Positions 1 to 8,904 are shown, numbered from the stretch's first letter. The stretch is DNA of 50,732 nt from Burkholderiales bacterium (GCA_016200895.1 JACQDX010000138.1:1-50732), one strand, 5' to 3'. Numbers and translations: made by a program. The notes: generated by a model from the sequence alone, not told the origin.

Positions 1-1
1 A

Positions 2-82
2 TTTGGCTTACCAACAAGTATTGGCAATAATCCAGTCGGCTTGGGCGTTTCGATGTCATGTCTCGTAGTTTACAGATTTTAA
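2..82 (+). CDS. Possible C-terminal end of a truncated gene at the window edge
   Basis: An open frame runs from the window edge to a TAA at 80-82. The 26 visible residues end in VYRF, and a terminal aromatic residue after alternating hydrophobic positions is typical of outer-membrane beta barrels. This is weak evidence. The fragment is too short to assign to a family, and other frames are also open over part of it. Nothing else gene-like is seen between 83 and 337. Confidence 0.18.
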   Translation, partial: FGLPTSIGNNPVGLGVSMSCLVVYRF

Positions 83-123
83 AGCCGCTTTAGGTTTACA
101 TCATTTTTGAAATAGTTCACTTT

Positions 124-139
124 TTTTGCGTAAGTCCTA
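124..139. repeat. Solitary terminal-repeat half, shared with the element at 42346-42528
   Basis: The 16 bases TTTTGCGTAAGTCCTA are the exact reverse complement of the left end of the palindromic element at 42346-42361. Only one end is seen here. The partner could lie before the window, or the element may be a remnant. The rest of 83-337 holds only a weak hairpin. Confidence 0.55.
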
Positions 140-249
140 TTAAAGTTGTTGTGAAAACTGTTAAGGAACCTCTGATTAAGTGTGTATGGCTGCGCCGTAA
201 CCCGCATGAATACTTAGCCGAATTTGAGAAGCCGGACTTCATCAGGCCT

Positions 250-292
250 CCCCCTAAAAAATCCTGAGATGAATTTCAGAATTTCTTGGGGG
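250..292. terminator. Hairpin downstream of the S9 protease gene, possible terminator
   Basis: A CCCCC arm at 250-254 pairs with GGGGG at 288-292, and the inner stem continues imperfectly through CTGA/TCAG. It lies 46 bases beyond the stop of the minus-strand protease gene. There is no clear U-run on that strand, so the terminator role is uncertain. Confidence 0.35.
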
Positions 293-337
293 CTTTAAAT
301 TTCCATTAAAAAAATTGTGTCAATTAGTCCTAGTCCT

Positions 338-2749
338 TTATTTCTTCAGGCATTTTTCCAGGAACTGATCCTGCTCCCACAGCAAATGCATGATGCTTTC
401 TTTGGCGGCATAGCCATGGCTTTCCTTGGGCAAGATCACCATACGTACTGGTGCGCCTAGCCCCTTCAATGCCTGGAAATAACGCTCGGTTTGCAGGGTG
501 AATGTGCCGGGATTATTATCGGCTTCACCATGTACCAGCAACATCGGGGTCTTCATTTTGTCGGCACTCATGAAAGGCGACATCTTGTTGTAGACCTCTG
601 GGCTTTCCCAGTAATTGCGCTGTTCACTCTGGAAACCAAACGGCGTCAGCGTGCGGTTATAGGCACCACTGCGCGCAATGCCACAGGCAAACAGTTTTGA
701 ATGCGTCAGCAGGTTTGCAGTCATGAAGGCACCATAAGAATGGCCACCTACGGCAACACGTTTGCGATCTATATAACCCAATGCATCGACAGCATCAATC
801 GCCGCTTCAGCATTGCTGACCAGTTGCGGGATGAAGTTGTCATTTGGCTCGGTCTTGCCTTCACCTATGATGGGGAAGGCGGCATCATCCAGCACTGCAT
901 AACCACGCGTCACCCAATAAATGAATGAACCATAGTTGGGGAAAGTAAACTGGTTTTCATTATGCCTGCTTTGACCTGCAGAATCCTTGTCCTTGAATTC
1001 TGCTGGGTAAGCCCAGATCAGCAAAGGTAGTTTTTCTTTCTTTTCTTTATCATAGGCCGCTGGCAAATACAGGGTGCCTGATAATTCCACGCCATCCTTG
1101 CGCTTGTACTTGATGACTTCTTTCGAGACGTCTTGCAAACCTGAGAACGGGTTCTTGAATTGCGTCACCGGCGTCAACTGGTTACCACCCTTGATATTAC
1201 GGAAGTAGTAATTCGGGTATTCAGTCTTTGACTGTATCTGCACCAGCACATCGCCTTTCTTGACATCTTCTATCGAGACGATGCTTTCTATCTTGTCGGT
1301 GTAAGTGGACTGATACAGACGGTTCTTTTTCAGGCTGCCCAGATCCAGTTCATCGATGAAAGGGAACTGGCCTTTCTTGGTGTGACCAGCACCCAGCAGA
1401 TACGCTTTGTTATCTTCTATCGCCAGCACGCGGCGGTGGTACTGGTTGTACTTGGTTTCAAAACGGCCAGGATCAGAATAGATATCCTGCATATTGCGGT
1501 CTGAGATGACACGTGGTGCTTCTGCCGGATTGGATGGATTAAACAAGTAGGCCTTGATATTGCGCGTGTCATACCAGGTATCAGTGACGACTGCCAGATT
1601 GTCGTTACCCCAGACTATGCCACCATAACGCTGCGCGACTTTTACCAGGGAGATTGCGGGCTTGTCGAAAGGCGCATCCCAGGAAAACACTTCATCACGG
1701 AACTCGGCCTTATTAGCCGGGTCGCCGCCATCCAGTGCCTGTGCATAAGTCAGACTGGCTGGCTTGTCAGCGCGCCAGGCCATATAACGTTTGCCAACAG
1801 GAACAGCACTGAAGCCCTTGGGAATGATTTCATTCAAAGGCGATTCATCGACGACCTTGATCTGCTTGCCAGTTATATCGCTGACGATGGTTTTTGAAGG
1901 AAAACGTTGCAGCGGTACGATGTAGGAGAAAGGCTTTTGGATAGAGCTGATCTGCAGGTATTTGCCGTCAGGAGAAAAGCTGACGTCATCAAACATCTCT
2001 GCCTTCTTGAACAGGCTGCTCTTGCCATTCAGGCTCAGTTTATGTAGTTCAGAAGTTGTCAGGTTGATGAAATTGCTTTCATCATTCTGATTTTTCAGCA
2101 GATCTGCATAAGTGCGGTTTTGTGAAGTGGCGCCGCTGGAAGTCGAGATGATAGGGCCACTCGGTAAATCCTTGCTGGCATCCAGCAGGGCTGGGCGACT
2201 CTTGGGCAAGACCTTGATGAGAAGGCTTTCGCTATCCCGGTACCAGTCAAATGGTGTACCCAGATTGGCGTTGAGATTTGCTTCAGTCAATTTTTTCGCT
2301 GTTGCGGTTTCCACATCAATGACCCACAGCTCGACACCCTTGGCGGCGGTATTGGTAAAGGCAATTTTCTTTTCACTCGGTGACCAGGTCACGTAACTGA
2401 TCAGCGGGTTTTCTGGCAAGCCCTTGACCTGCACTTCATCAGTCGCATCGACTTTGCGTAACTTCAGATTATTGACATAAGTCAGCGTGCTGGAAATATT
2501 CGTCACCGGATTAATGCGTAAACCAGCCAGACGCATTTCAGTCTGGTTCAAATCATTCAATGATTTATAGGTATTACGGTAACTGAGCAGCAGCGTCTTT
2601 CTATGACTATCCATGCTCACGACAGGTGCGCGCTGGAAATCTGCCAGCTCCAGTATGGATTGCGGCGGTTTTTGATAGCTCATATTTTCTTGCGAACCAG
2701 CATTGGCACTCAGGGCTGCGAGCAGTAACAGGCTCAGTTTGCTTGTCAT
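338..2749 (-). CDS. S9 family serine peptidase, glutamyl-endopeptidase-like
   Basis: This 803-residue protein starts with a probable signal peptide (MTSKLSLLLLAALSANA), so it is likely exported. The middle is a beta-propeller-like region and the C-terminal third is an alpha/beta hydrolase domain. The catalytic serine is in GGHSYGAFM (about S671), with Asp in HGEADNN (about D744) and His in ESHGY (about H778). The GEGK-EPND segment and the run IARSGAYNRTLTPFGFQ resemble plastid-type glutamyl endopeptidases of family S9. The start is supported by a GAGG about 7 bases upstream. A paralogue with the same motifs lies at 18529-20991. The Glu specificity is inferred from family resemblance and is not visible in the sequence. 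Confidence 0.9.
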   Translation of the reverse strand: MTSKLSLLLLAALSANAGSQENMSYQKPPQSILELADFQRAPVVSMDSHRKTLLLSYRNTYKSLNDLNQTEMRLAGLRINPVTNISSTLTYVNNLKLRKVDATDEVQVKGLPENPLISYVTWSPSEKKIAFTNTAAKGVELWVIDVETATAKKLTEANLNANLGTPFDWYRDSESLLIKVLPKSRPALLDASKDLPSGPIISTSSGATSQNRTYADLLKNQNDESNFINLTTSELHKLSLNGKSSLFKKAEMFDDVSFSPDGKYLQISSIQKPFSYIVPLQRFPSKTIVSDITGKQIKVVDESPLNEIIPKGFSAVPVGKRYMAWRADKPASLTYAQALDGGDPANKAEFRDEVFSWDAPFDKPAISLVKVAQRYGGIVWGNDNLAVVTDTWYDTRNIKAYLFNPSNPAEAPRVISDRNMQDIYSDPGRFETKYNQYHRRVLAIEDNKAYLLGAGHTKKGQFPFIDELDLGSLKKNRLYQSTYTDKIESIVSIEDVKKGDVLVQIQSKTEYPNYYFRNIKGGNQLTPVTQFKNPFSGLQDVSKEVIKYKRKDGVELSGTLYLPAAYDKEKKEKLPLLIWAYPAEFKDKDSAGQSRHNENQFTFPNYGSFIYWVTRGYAVLDDAAFPIIGEGKTEPNDNFIPQLVSNAEAAIDAVDALGYIDRKRVAVGGHSYGAFMTANLLTHSKLFACGIARSGAYNRTLTPFGFQSEQRNYWESPEVYNKMSPFMSADKMKTPMLLVHGEADNNPGTFTLQTERYFQALKGLGAPVRMVILPKESHGYAAKESIMHLLWEQDQFLEKCLKK

Positions 2750-2907
2750 TAATATCCTCGGTTGAATTTTTATGAATCAGCCCTGGCAATTGACCAGAGT
2801 CAAAAGCTTTATTCTAGCACCGCAAAATATATGAAATATGCTGTTTTTGTCCGCATCCATAACCAAACAGGCAATTGAAGTTCAGACAGGGGACAGCTCT
2901 ACAGCCT

Positions 2908-4053
2908 CTATGAAATAATGCGCATGTTAAAGGCACGCTCTATAAACCAAACCAGGGCAATGATAATGACCAGCCCTGAGCCCACCTGCACGATGGCGCG
3001 CTGATACAACCAGTGGCGGCGTAATAGATAGGCCAGAGGTAAAAAGCCTGCAACGATAGCCAATTGCCCTATTTCCACACCCAGGTTAAAGCCGACCAGT
3101 GCCAGCACCAATGTCGATTGTGGCAAGCCAAGGTCGGCCAGTACGCTGGCAAAACCAAAGCCGTGGATAAGCCCAAAAATAAATGCCACCAGCCAGCGCT
3201 TACCCTGAAAAAGGGGGCGCAGATTATTTAGCGCGGCCAAAATGACCGATGCAGCAATCGCTGACTCTACCAGCCGTGTGGGTAAGGCTAATACATTCAG
3301 GGCCGCCAGAGTCAGGGTAATCGAATGGGCAAGCGTAAATGCCGTGACGATTTTCAAGACATCGATAGCCGCTGCTTTAAAGCTGCTGGCAGCCTCCCAT
3401 TTACCCGCTTTTAACATCAGTACGGCAGGCAGCAATAAGGACAATAAAAACAGGATGTGGTCAAAGCCTATCCAGATATGCCAGATGCCATGAAAAATAT
3501 AATCGCTGAATTGCTGCCATTTATTGACGTCGGCCACGACAAATTCCTGGCTGGCTTGCTCGGGGCTGAAGATGGCGGTAGTTGTCGCATCCTTCCTGTT
3601 GACCAAACGCAGCAAACCCTTGTGCTGAGTATCCAGGTCAAAAAATAACTGGTATTGCACTTTGATTTTTTCAGCATTGCAAGTGCTGTCGAACATCAAT
3701 ACGGTATAAGCGCCATCGCTATGCTGGTCTATCAATTGTTGTCCTGCTGTCAGTGGGCATGGCAGCTCACCCGCAGTGATCTTCAGCCTGGCCAGTGCAT
3801 AGGCGGCGATGTCTGCATGTTTGCTGCGCACCTCATCCCAGGTCAGCTCACCATTGCCGTCTTCATCCAGACCTATCGCAAAGTCCAGGTCGCGCAAGGC
3901 GATATCCCATTGCCCATGGATGCCGGTCTGGTCAGCCCGCAGAGTCAGGTAACTGTCACTGGGCTTGTGGGCATGGGCGGGCAGACTGAACAGACTGAAT
4001 AGCAATGCCAGCACAAGACTGCGCGCCAGGTGATGGATAGTGCAGTGCATCAT
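2908..4053 (-). CDS. HupE/UreJ-type membrane protein with an EF-hand-like loop
   Basis: This is a 381-residue membrane protein with a signal peptide ending near PAHAHKP. An extracytoplasmic region of about 170 residues is followed by six or seven hydrophobic segments. The N-terminal region carries DEDGNGELTWDE (about 63-74), which matches a calcium-binding EF-hand loop. The membrane part has the family's histidine-rich signature (FHGIWHIWIGFDHILF) and GLIHGFGFA. HupE and UreJ proteins are linked to nickel entry, but this EF-hand variant has no established substrate. I chose the ATG at 4053 because it overlaps the TGA of the upstream TPR gene as ATGA, which implies translational coupling. A longer in-frame start at 4122 would lie well inside that gene. 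Confidence 0.85.
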   Translation of the reverse strand: MMHCTIHHLARSLVLALLFSLFSLPAHAHKPSDSYLTLRADQTGIHGQWDIALRDLDFAIGLDEDGNGELTWDEVRSKHADIAAYALARLKITAGELPCPLTAGQQLIDQHSDGAYTVLMFDSTCNAEKIKVQYQLFFDLDTQHKGLLRLVNRKDATTTAIFSPEQASQEFVVADVNKWQQFSDYIFHGIWHIWIGFDHILFLLSLLLPAVLMLKAGKWEAASSFKAAAIDVLKIVTAFTLAHSITLTLAALNVLALPTRLVESAIAASVILAALNNLRPLFQGKRWLVAFIFGLIHGFGFASVLADLGLPQSTLVLALVGFNLGVEIGQLAIVAGFLPLAYLLRRHWLYQRAIVQVGSGLVIIIALVWFIERAFNMRIIS

Positions 4054-5234
4054 GACTTGACTCCCAGCTTGGTGAGTACGGGTTTCAATGTCATGTCCTG
4101 CAGTTTGTTTTGATTCAACCATGCCAGGGCCGGGGCTGCTGCCTCAGGTTCATGTGCCGCGGCTGCTTCCAGCAAGATGCGCAGGTCTGCGGTTTCTTTT
4201 TGTATGGCCCAGTTCAGTTGCGCGAGTTTCAGGGCGATCGCCGGGCGGATTTTTAATTGCAATTCATAACGTGCTTGCTCGCGCTGGTGCACAGTGTCGC
4301 CACGCAGCATGGCGGCTTCAAAACGCTGATCCAGCAAAATAATTTGTCCGGCAGCAAGCGGCGATTTTTGTGCTTGCAAGGCTAGCGCATAACGCAACAA
4401 CAATGCATCTACCCTGGTTTTGTCTTTCAAAAGTTTGACGACTTCAGCAGGTCTTTGCTGATCCAGTAAAAAATCCGCGTAGGAACCTAACAGATAACTG
4501 TCAGGTGATGCCAATGTCAGTGCTGCCTGATACCAGGCTTCGGCTGCTTTGACATCGCCCAGTCTGGCAGCCATCTCTGCCAGCAGTGTCGTGATCCAGA
4601 TTTTTGTCCCAGCATCGTTATCTGCATTTTTTTCATATTTTTTATAGGCTGTGGCAAGCGTTGTATAACTGTTTGCTGCATCGCCATTCAGGCTGCCGAC
4701 ATTATGCACGCAGGTCAGCGTGACCAGCTCTGGTGCCAGGGGATACAGGTGCATGCAACTGGCTTTGGCCTGGGCAAACTGGCCCTGTACCTGCAAGACA
4801 GTGGCACGGGTCAACCAGGCCTGGGCATTGTTCCTGTCCTGCTTTAATACACTGTTCAGATCAAGCAAAGCTTCAGGGAATTGATGTGTGCTTTGCAGGA
4901 TGGTGGCGCGCAGCACCAATACACTGATGGGGGGATTGGGCAGGCTCCACCAGGGTTTCAATACTGCCTGTGCATAGCCCAGATAACGCGGGTCACCGTC
5001 ATTGCGGGCGGCATTGATATAGGCTTGTGCCAGTTCGCTGGCAATTGCATGATCTGCTGGCCTGGCTGCCAGACGTTTGCGGAATTCGGCAAAGGCACGC
5101 TGAGCTGGGTCTGTACGCGACGGTAATTCTTCCAGTACCTGTTTGCCATTGATTGGAATAAACGGTGTTGCCTGCACATTACAGGCAAGGATGGACAAGA
5201 TCAACAGCGCAGAGAAGAAGCGAGGCAGGTGCAT
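4050..5234 (-). CDS. Secreted tetratricopeptide-repeat protein
   Basis: This 394-residue protein has a probable signal peptide (MHLPRFFSALLILSILACNVQA) followed by TPR-like helical repeats across about residues 40-330. Recognisable units are AFAEFRKRLAARPADHAIA, ALLDLNSVLKQDRNNAQAW and AEAWYQAALTLASPDSY. TPR proteins scaffold other proteins, and no catalytic motif is visible. I chose the ATG at 5234 because it begins the signal peptide. An upstream GTG at 5270 in the same frame adds a polar extension. The gene sits between the small lipoprotein and the HupE-like gene on the same strand, and its stop overlaps the next start, so it probably works with the HupE-like protein. Confidence 0.8.
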   Translation of the reverse strand: MHLPRFFSALLILSILACNVQATPFIPINGKQVLEELPSRTDPAQRAFAEFRKRLAARPADHAIASELAQAYINAARNDGDPRYLGYAQAVLKPWWSLPNPPISVLVLRATILQSTHQFPEALLDLNSVLKQDRNNAQAWLTRATVLQVQGQFAQAKASCMHLYPLAPELVTLTCVHNVGSLNGDAANSYTTLATAYKKYEKNADNDAGTKIWITTLLAEMAARLGDVKAAEAWYQAALTLASPDSYLLGSYADFLLDQQRPAEVVKLLKDKTRVDALLLRYALALQAQKSPLAAGQIILLDQRFEAAMLRGDTVHQREQARYELQLKIRPAIALKLAQLNWAIQKETADLRILLEAAAAHEPEAAAPALAWLNQNKLQDMTLKPVLTKLGVKS

Positions 5235-5332
5235 GATATTTTTTGAATCGCAAAATTCGTTGGCGAACACAAGACACAGACAAACTTGCCTGTGCCTTGT
5301 GTGCGGTACTTCAGTTGACTACGACAATCTGT

Positions 5333-5602
5333 CTAGTTGACACTGACAGGCTCAGTCGCTTCTGGTGCTGTGACCACTGCTGCATCTATCGATTGCGGTT
5401 CTGCTGTATCTGCTGCACCGAACAGGTTCAGCACATATTGCGTGAAGGTATCAATAACAGTGGATGTACCTGTTCCGGTTCCAGTGCCGGTCCCCGTACC
5501 AGTTCCCGTGGTGTTGGCCGCAGAACTTGAACTGCCGCCACAGCCTGCCAGAATGAGCGTCAGCGCGGTACCGGCGATCAGAGAATAATGTCTTGCTTTC
5601 AT
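5333..5602 (-). CDS. Small lipoprotein with a Thr-Gly repeat linker
   Basis: This is an 89-residue predicted lipoprotein. The lipobox LAGC places the lipidated cysteine at residue 21. After GGSSSS comes a run of alternating Thr-Gly, about residues 32-45, encoded by a 6-base periodic tract. A short hydrophobic stretch (YVLNLFGA) and an acidic, Ala/Pro-rich tail follow. AAGGAG lies 6 bases upstream of the ATG. The gene lies between the DUF4331 gene and the TPR gene in the same direction. No known domain is recognised. The repeat tract could vary in length between strains without shifting the frame. Confidence 0.75.
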   Translation of the reverse strand: MKARHYSLIAGTALTLILAGCGGSSSSAANTTGTGTGTGTGTGTGTSTVIDTFTQYVLNLFGAADTAEPQSIDAAVVTAPEATEPVSVN

Positions 5603-5643
5603 GATTGCTCCTTGAATATGTTGTGCAAAAAGACTGAGACGCT

Positions 5644-5790
5644 TAGAACCTGTTTATGATCTTACTGCGCGAGCGTGATCGGGGTTCATGTGCTGCTCAA
5701 AATGCTCATGTACTGGTGTACATTCCGCTTTTTGCGCTGCTCTTCTCCCCGCTGACGCTCGCTCGCTACAGATCGTAAACAGGTTCTTAG
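5644..5790. repeat. Palindromic intergenic element with about 18-bp inverted ends
   Basis: The left end TAGAACCTGTTTATGATCT is matched by the reverse complement of the right end, AGATCGTAAACAGGTTCTTA, with one or two differences. The roughly 105 bases between can also fold (GCGCGAGCG against CGCTCGC, and ATGTAC against GTACAT). It has no coding capacity and looks like a REP- or MITE-type element. Its right end includes the TAA stop codon of the DUF4331 gene (5787-5789). It could also form a hairpin that weakens transcription into the lipoprotein gene. Confidence 0.6.
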
Positions 5791-7289
5791 CGTTTCAGTG
5801 CGCCAGCCACAGGGGTTTTCAGGTAAGGGAAGGCATTGTCGACGTAGCTGCTGTCCAGATAAGCACCATCAGTGAAGTCTATGCTGCCAGCCGGTGCATC
5901 AGCAGGTACACAACCTATGCTGAGTGTGCACAAACGTCCCATGACCACGCGCAAGGCGATATCCACCACGTCATCACCAGGACGGCGACCGTTAGGGAAA
6001 CCGGCACTGTCGCCACCTATAACACCCAGGCGATTTTGCGTTGCACTGACAGGCGTTGTGGTATTCAGACGCAGCATTTCAGATGGCGTCACGACGGCTG
6101 GTTGATTGACTCCTTTGATACCGGTCAGGAAAGCTGCCACCAGATCGTTACGCGGGAAGTTGGTCGGTGCCTTGACGCCAGCACTGCCGAACAAAACTTC
6201 CACCAGCATAGGCAAGGTCGGGTTGGTCACGTAGTTGATGAATTGTGCATCACCACTGGGTTTGCTGTGGTTGAACTGGTCCTTATCCTTGAGGCCAATC
6301 ACGACTTCATTTACCAGCGGCATGCCCAGACGTGATACCTGTGTCCATGCGCCACCTTCCTTGGATGCCGCACCTGTACTGCTTGGTGTCGGGTTAATCG
6401 CACGGCCCTGACGCAAGCTGGCTGTGGTCCAGCCACCAATAACGGCTTCTTTGCCATTGGTCAGGCAACTGGTCGGCACTTCCATTTCTATTGCTGTGAT
6501 GTTCTTCATGGCCAGGTCATCGTGACCTGCTTTTTCTGCATTCGGATCAAATGCAGTGGCTGGGGCCTTGATATTGATCAGGTCAAAGGTTTCACCCAGG
6601 TTGACCACGAAGGGATCTTTACGCTGGCCGACAAAAACTTTGCCGGGTGTTGTGCAACCTGGGATATTGACGGAAAACACATGCTTGGCGGCATAGCCTG
6701 CATAGTCAGGAATGGATTTGTTACCGATATAGTCTATCGGTTTGTCAAAGGTAGCAGAACCGGTAGTTGCGTTAGTCACAGCCTGGCGGGTGCCAGTGCG
6801 GCGGTCGCCCGTCACCATGGTGACAGTGTAGGTTTCACGTACATTCAAACCAGCCGGGTTCACGCCATCGATGGCACCGGCATTAATCACCAGAGGTATC
6901 GAAACTTTTTTGCCGCCCACCGTGAACTGCGCATCATTATTGGTATTGGTAAAGCGGAACTGGAAAGTCAGATGTTCCTTGCCATCACCGACATTGTCGA
7001 TATGGATTTCATACAGGGCATCCGGGTCCATGGAGAAATAATTCGGGCCGCCGTAGGAATCTTGCAACGGAGAATAATTGGCGATCAGTGTCGTGAAGGC
7101 AGCGCGGTTGGCTTCATAGCTGCGGAACATATAAAAGTCAGCAGCATCCACTTTTGGGTGGCGGGTGATAAATGGTGCTTCGCGATGGCTCGATGCCTGT
7201 GCGGGCAGCGAGGCGATGCCGCTTAAGCTGCCTGCGGTGACCAGGGCGAGTAGAATTTTTTGATTGAACCTCGATGTTACTTGTCTCAT
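5787..7289 (-). CDS. DUF4331 family secreted protein
   Basis: This 500-residue exported protein has a signal peptide ending near LPAQA. The hallmark DUF4331 start follows immediately: ASSHREAPFITRHPKVDAAD, then FYMFRSYE. Later segments (MDPDALYEIHIDNVGDG, TFQFRFTN, LAMKNITAIEMEVP) also fit the family. No enzymatic function is established for DUF4331. The ATG at 7289 has AGGAG with 6-base spacing. An upstream in-frame start at 7349 would precede the signal peptide and is less likely. It is the first gene of a four-gene minus-strand run with the lipoprotein, TPR and HupE-like genes. Confidence 0.88.
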   Translation of the reverse strand: MRQVTSRFNQKILLALVTAGSLSGIASLPAQASSHREAPFITRHPKVDAADFYMFRSYEANRAAFTTLIANYSPLQDSYGGPNYFSMDPDALYEIHIDNVGDGKEHLTFQFRFTNTNNDAQFTVGGKKVSIPLVINAGAIDGVNPAGLNVRETYTVTMVTGDRRTGTRQAVTNATTGSATFDKPIDYIGNKSIPDYAGYAAKHVFSVNIPGCTTPGKVFVGQRKDPFVVNLGETFDLINIKAPATAFDPNAEKAGHDDLAMKNITAIEMEVPTSCLTNGKEAVIGGWTTASLRQGRAINPTPSSTGAASKEGGAWTQVSRLGMPLVNEVVIGLKDKDQFNHSKPSGDAQFINYVTNPTLPMLVEVLFGSAGVKAPTNFPRNDLVAAFLTGIKGVNQPAVVTPSEMLRLNTTTPVSATQNRLGVIGGDSAGFPNGRRPGDDVVDIALRVVMGRLCTLSIGCVPADAPAGSIDFTDGAYLDSSYVDNAFPYLKTPVAGALKR

Positions 7290-7421
7290 GACCAACTCCT
7301 GAAGTGTAGGGAAAATGACCGTCGAAAAGTTAAAAAACTTTACGGGCACTGTTCATACGCAAGGAATTTGGTTTTGGATGCAACTATTTAAAAATAAATT
7401 TGCTGCTGTTTATTCAGACTG

Positions 7422-8342
7422 TCACCCGGTCAGACTCTCACCCGGCAAAGGGCTGAGGGCGGCCTGGTTTTCCAGCCAGCTACAAAACAGGTCGAGTTTT
7501 TTATCTTGCTTGCGGCTGCGCCGTGCTACATAGCGGTAAGTGCTGGCACTAAAACCGAGTGGGGCAATCAACCTGCCACTGCGGATATCATCTATCACCA
7601 GATGCCAGGGGGCAATGCAGATACCCAGGCCAGCAACGGCGGCTTCCAGGGTAAAGTAATAGTGCTCGAACTCCCTGCCCTCTGCCACAGGTGCTGCGCA
7701 ACCAGCCGCCATCCCCCACATCTGCCATGCATTTGCCCTGGTGCGTGTATGCAATAAGGCTTTCCCGGTCAGGTCGGCGGCTGTGCTTATCCTGATGTTG
7801 GCTGCCAGCGCAGGTGAAAGTACTGGCCCCAGCCATTCCTGAAACAGAGGCAAGACCCGGTCCCGGTTGTCTGACTCTTCACCTGCTTCATCCACGCTGA
7901 TCATCAGGTCGTAGCGTTCAAGCTCAGCGTCTGGCGCTGCATAGGGGCGACGGTCAGTAGAGCTTAGCCTGACATCGATGTCAGGATACCTGGAATTGAA
8001 ATCATACAAACGCGGTATCAGCCACTTCACGGTGAAAGTGTTGAAGCAGCAAATATCCAGAGTACCGCTATTATCATTGCGCACGGCATTCACGGCAGCA
8101 TCCATCTGATCAAAAGCCGCAGTCAGAGCGGGCAGCAATTGCCTGCCCATGGCACTCAATTGCGGGCGGTTTTTAGAGCCCTCAAACAAGACCGTACCCA
8201 GGCTCTGTTCCAGTTGCTGGACCTGGCGACTGATGGCGCCGGGCGTCACTGCCAGTTCATCGGCGGCGACGGTCATGCGCCCCAGCCGGGCAGCAGCTTC
8301 AAAGGCGCGGAGTGCGTTCAAAGGTGGCAGGCGACGTTTCAT
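7422..8342 (-). CDS. LysR-family transcriptional regulator
   Basis: This 306-residue protein has an N-terminal winged helix-turn-helix (LNALRAFEAAARLGRMTVAA, then ELAVTPGAISRQVQQLEQSL) and a C-terminal periplasmic-binding-protein-like effector domain. The opening LPPLNALRAFEAAARLG is typical of the GcvA-like subgroup. It is divergent from the tautomerase gene at 8461 with a 118-base gap. Such regulators usually act on the divergent neighbour, so the tautomerase is the likely target. The effector is unknown. Confidence 0.9.
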   Translation of the reverse strand: MKRRLPPLNALRAFEAAARLGRMTVAADELAVTPGAISRQVQQLEQSLGTVLFEGSKNRPQLSAMGRQLLPALTAAFDQMDAAVNAVRNDNSGTLDICCFNTFTVKWLIPRLYDFNSRYPDIDVRLSSTDRRPYAAPDAELERYDLMISVDEAGEESDNRDRVLPLFQEWLGPVLSPALAANIRISTAADLTGKALLHTRTRANAWQMWGMAAGCAAPVAEGREFEHYYFTLEAAVAGLGICIAPWHLVIDDIRSGRLIAPLGFSASTYRYVARRSRKQDKKLDLFCSWLENQAALSPLPGESLTG

Positions 8343-8460
8343 TATGTGAGTTTATCGCACATACGATTGAGTGAATATCGATTTTCTTTCAATGTGGTTT
8401 ATCTGAGAATGATGTTTGTTGCTTTACATGTCAATCAAATCTATTTTCAGGAAATATCAC

Positions 8461-8865
8461 ATGCCGTTCGTCCGCACCCATGTCAGTAAAAGCACCAGCC
8501 AGGAACAACGCCAGGCTATCGTCGAAGGTATACACCAAGCGCTGGTGAGCAGCATAGGCATGCCACAAGACGAGTTATTCAATCTCGTCAGCAGCTATGA
8601 GGCAGAAGATTTTTTCTATAGCCGCAGCTTTAACGGCGTGGCGCGTTCAGACGAACTGGTGGTCATCGACATCAGCCTGAGGCGCGGTCGCAGCGACGCC
8701 ATGAAGCGCGATCTGTATGCCCTCATTGCAGAAAACCTGGCAGCAAATGCGGGCGTGGCCAAGGCCGATGTTTTCATCTTCATGCATGAAAACGATTATT
8801 CCGACTGGTCCACAGGTAACGGAAAATTTGCCATGGCGCTGGTGCAGCAGGTGGCTGCTGGCTAA
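8461..8865 (+). CDS. Tautomerase family protein
   Basis: This 134-residue protein starts MPFVRTHVSK. Removing Met would expose Pro1, the catalytic base of the 4-oxalocrotonate tautomerase superfamily. The pattern FYSRSFNGVARSDELVVIDI, then GRSDAMKRDLYALIAENLA and DWSTGNGKFA, fits the longer Tautomerase_2 group. I chose the ATG at 8461 because it places the proline second. A longer frame from 8416 would bury it. The substrate is unknown. The divergent LysR gene suggests effector-controlled expression. Confidence 0.85.
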   Translation: MPFVRTHVSKSTSQEQRQAIVEGIHQALVSSIGMPQDELFNLVSSYEAEDFFYSRSFNGVARSDELVVIDISLRRGRSDAMKRDLYALIAENLAANAGVAKADVFIFMHENDYSDWSTGNGKFAMALVQQVAAG

Positions 8866-8875
8866 ACAAAGAATG

Positions 8876-8904
8876 AGGAGGTATGTATCTTGAAGATACC
8901 TCCT
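8876..8904. terminator. Hairpin between the tautomerase and rtcB-like genes
   Basis: AGGAGGTAT at 8876-8884 pairs with ATACCTCCT at 8896-8904 around an 11-base loop. It lies 10 bases after the tautomerase stop. No U-run follows, so it could be a weak terminator or part of the leader of the next gene. Confidence 0.4.

Noticed and set aside
142..330. Possible insertion-sequence end (GGAACCTCTGATTAAG)
   Set aside because: It vaguely recalls known IS ends, but no partner end, target duplication or transposase fragment is visible.
2607..2789. 60-residue frame overlapping the start of the first S9 gene
   Set aside because: It overlaps the signal peptide of a well-supported gene in another frame and has no ribosome site or family.
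5688..6335. Long plus-strand frame opposite the DUF4331 gene
   Set aside because: It is antisense to a clear family member, with no domain and a composition expected of a shadow frame.
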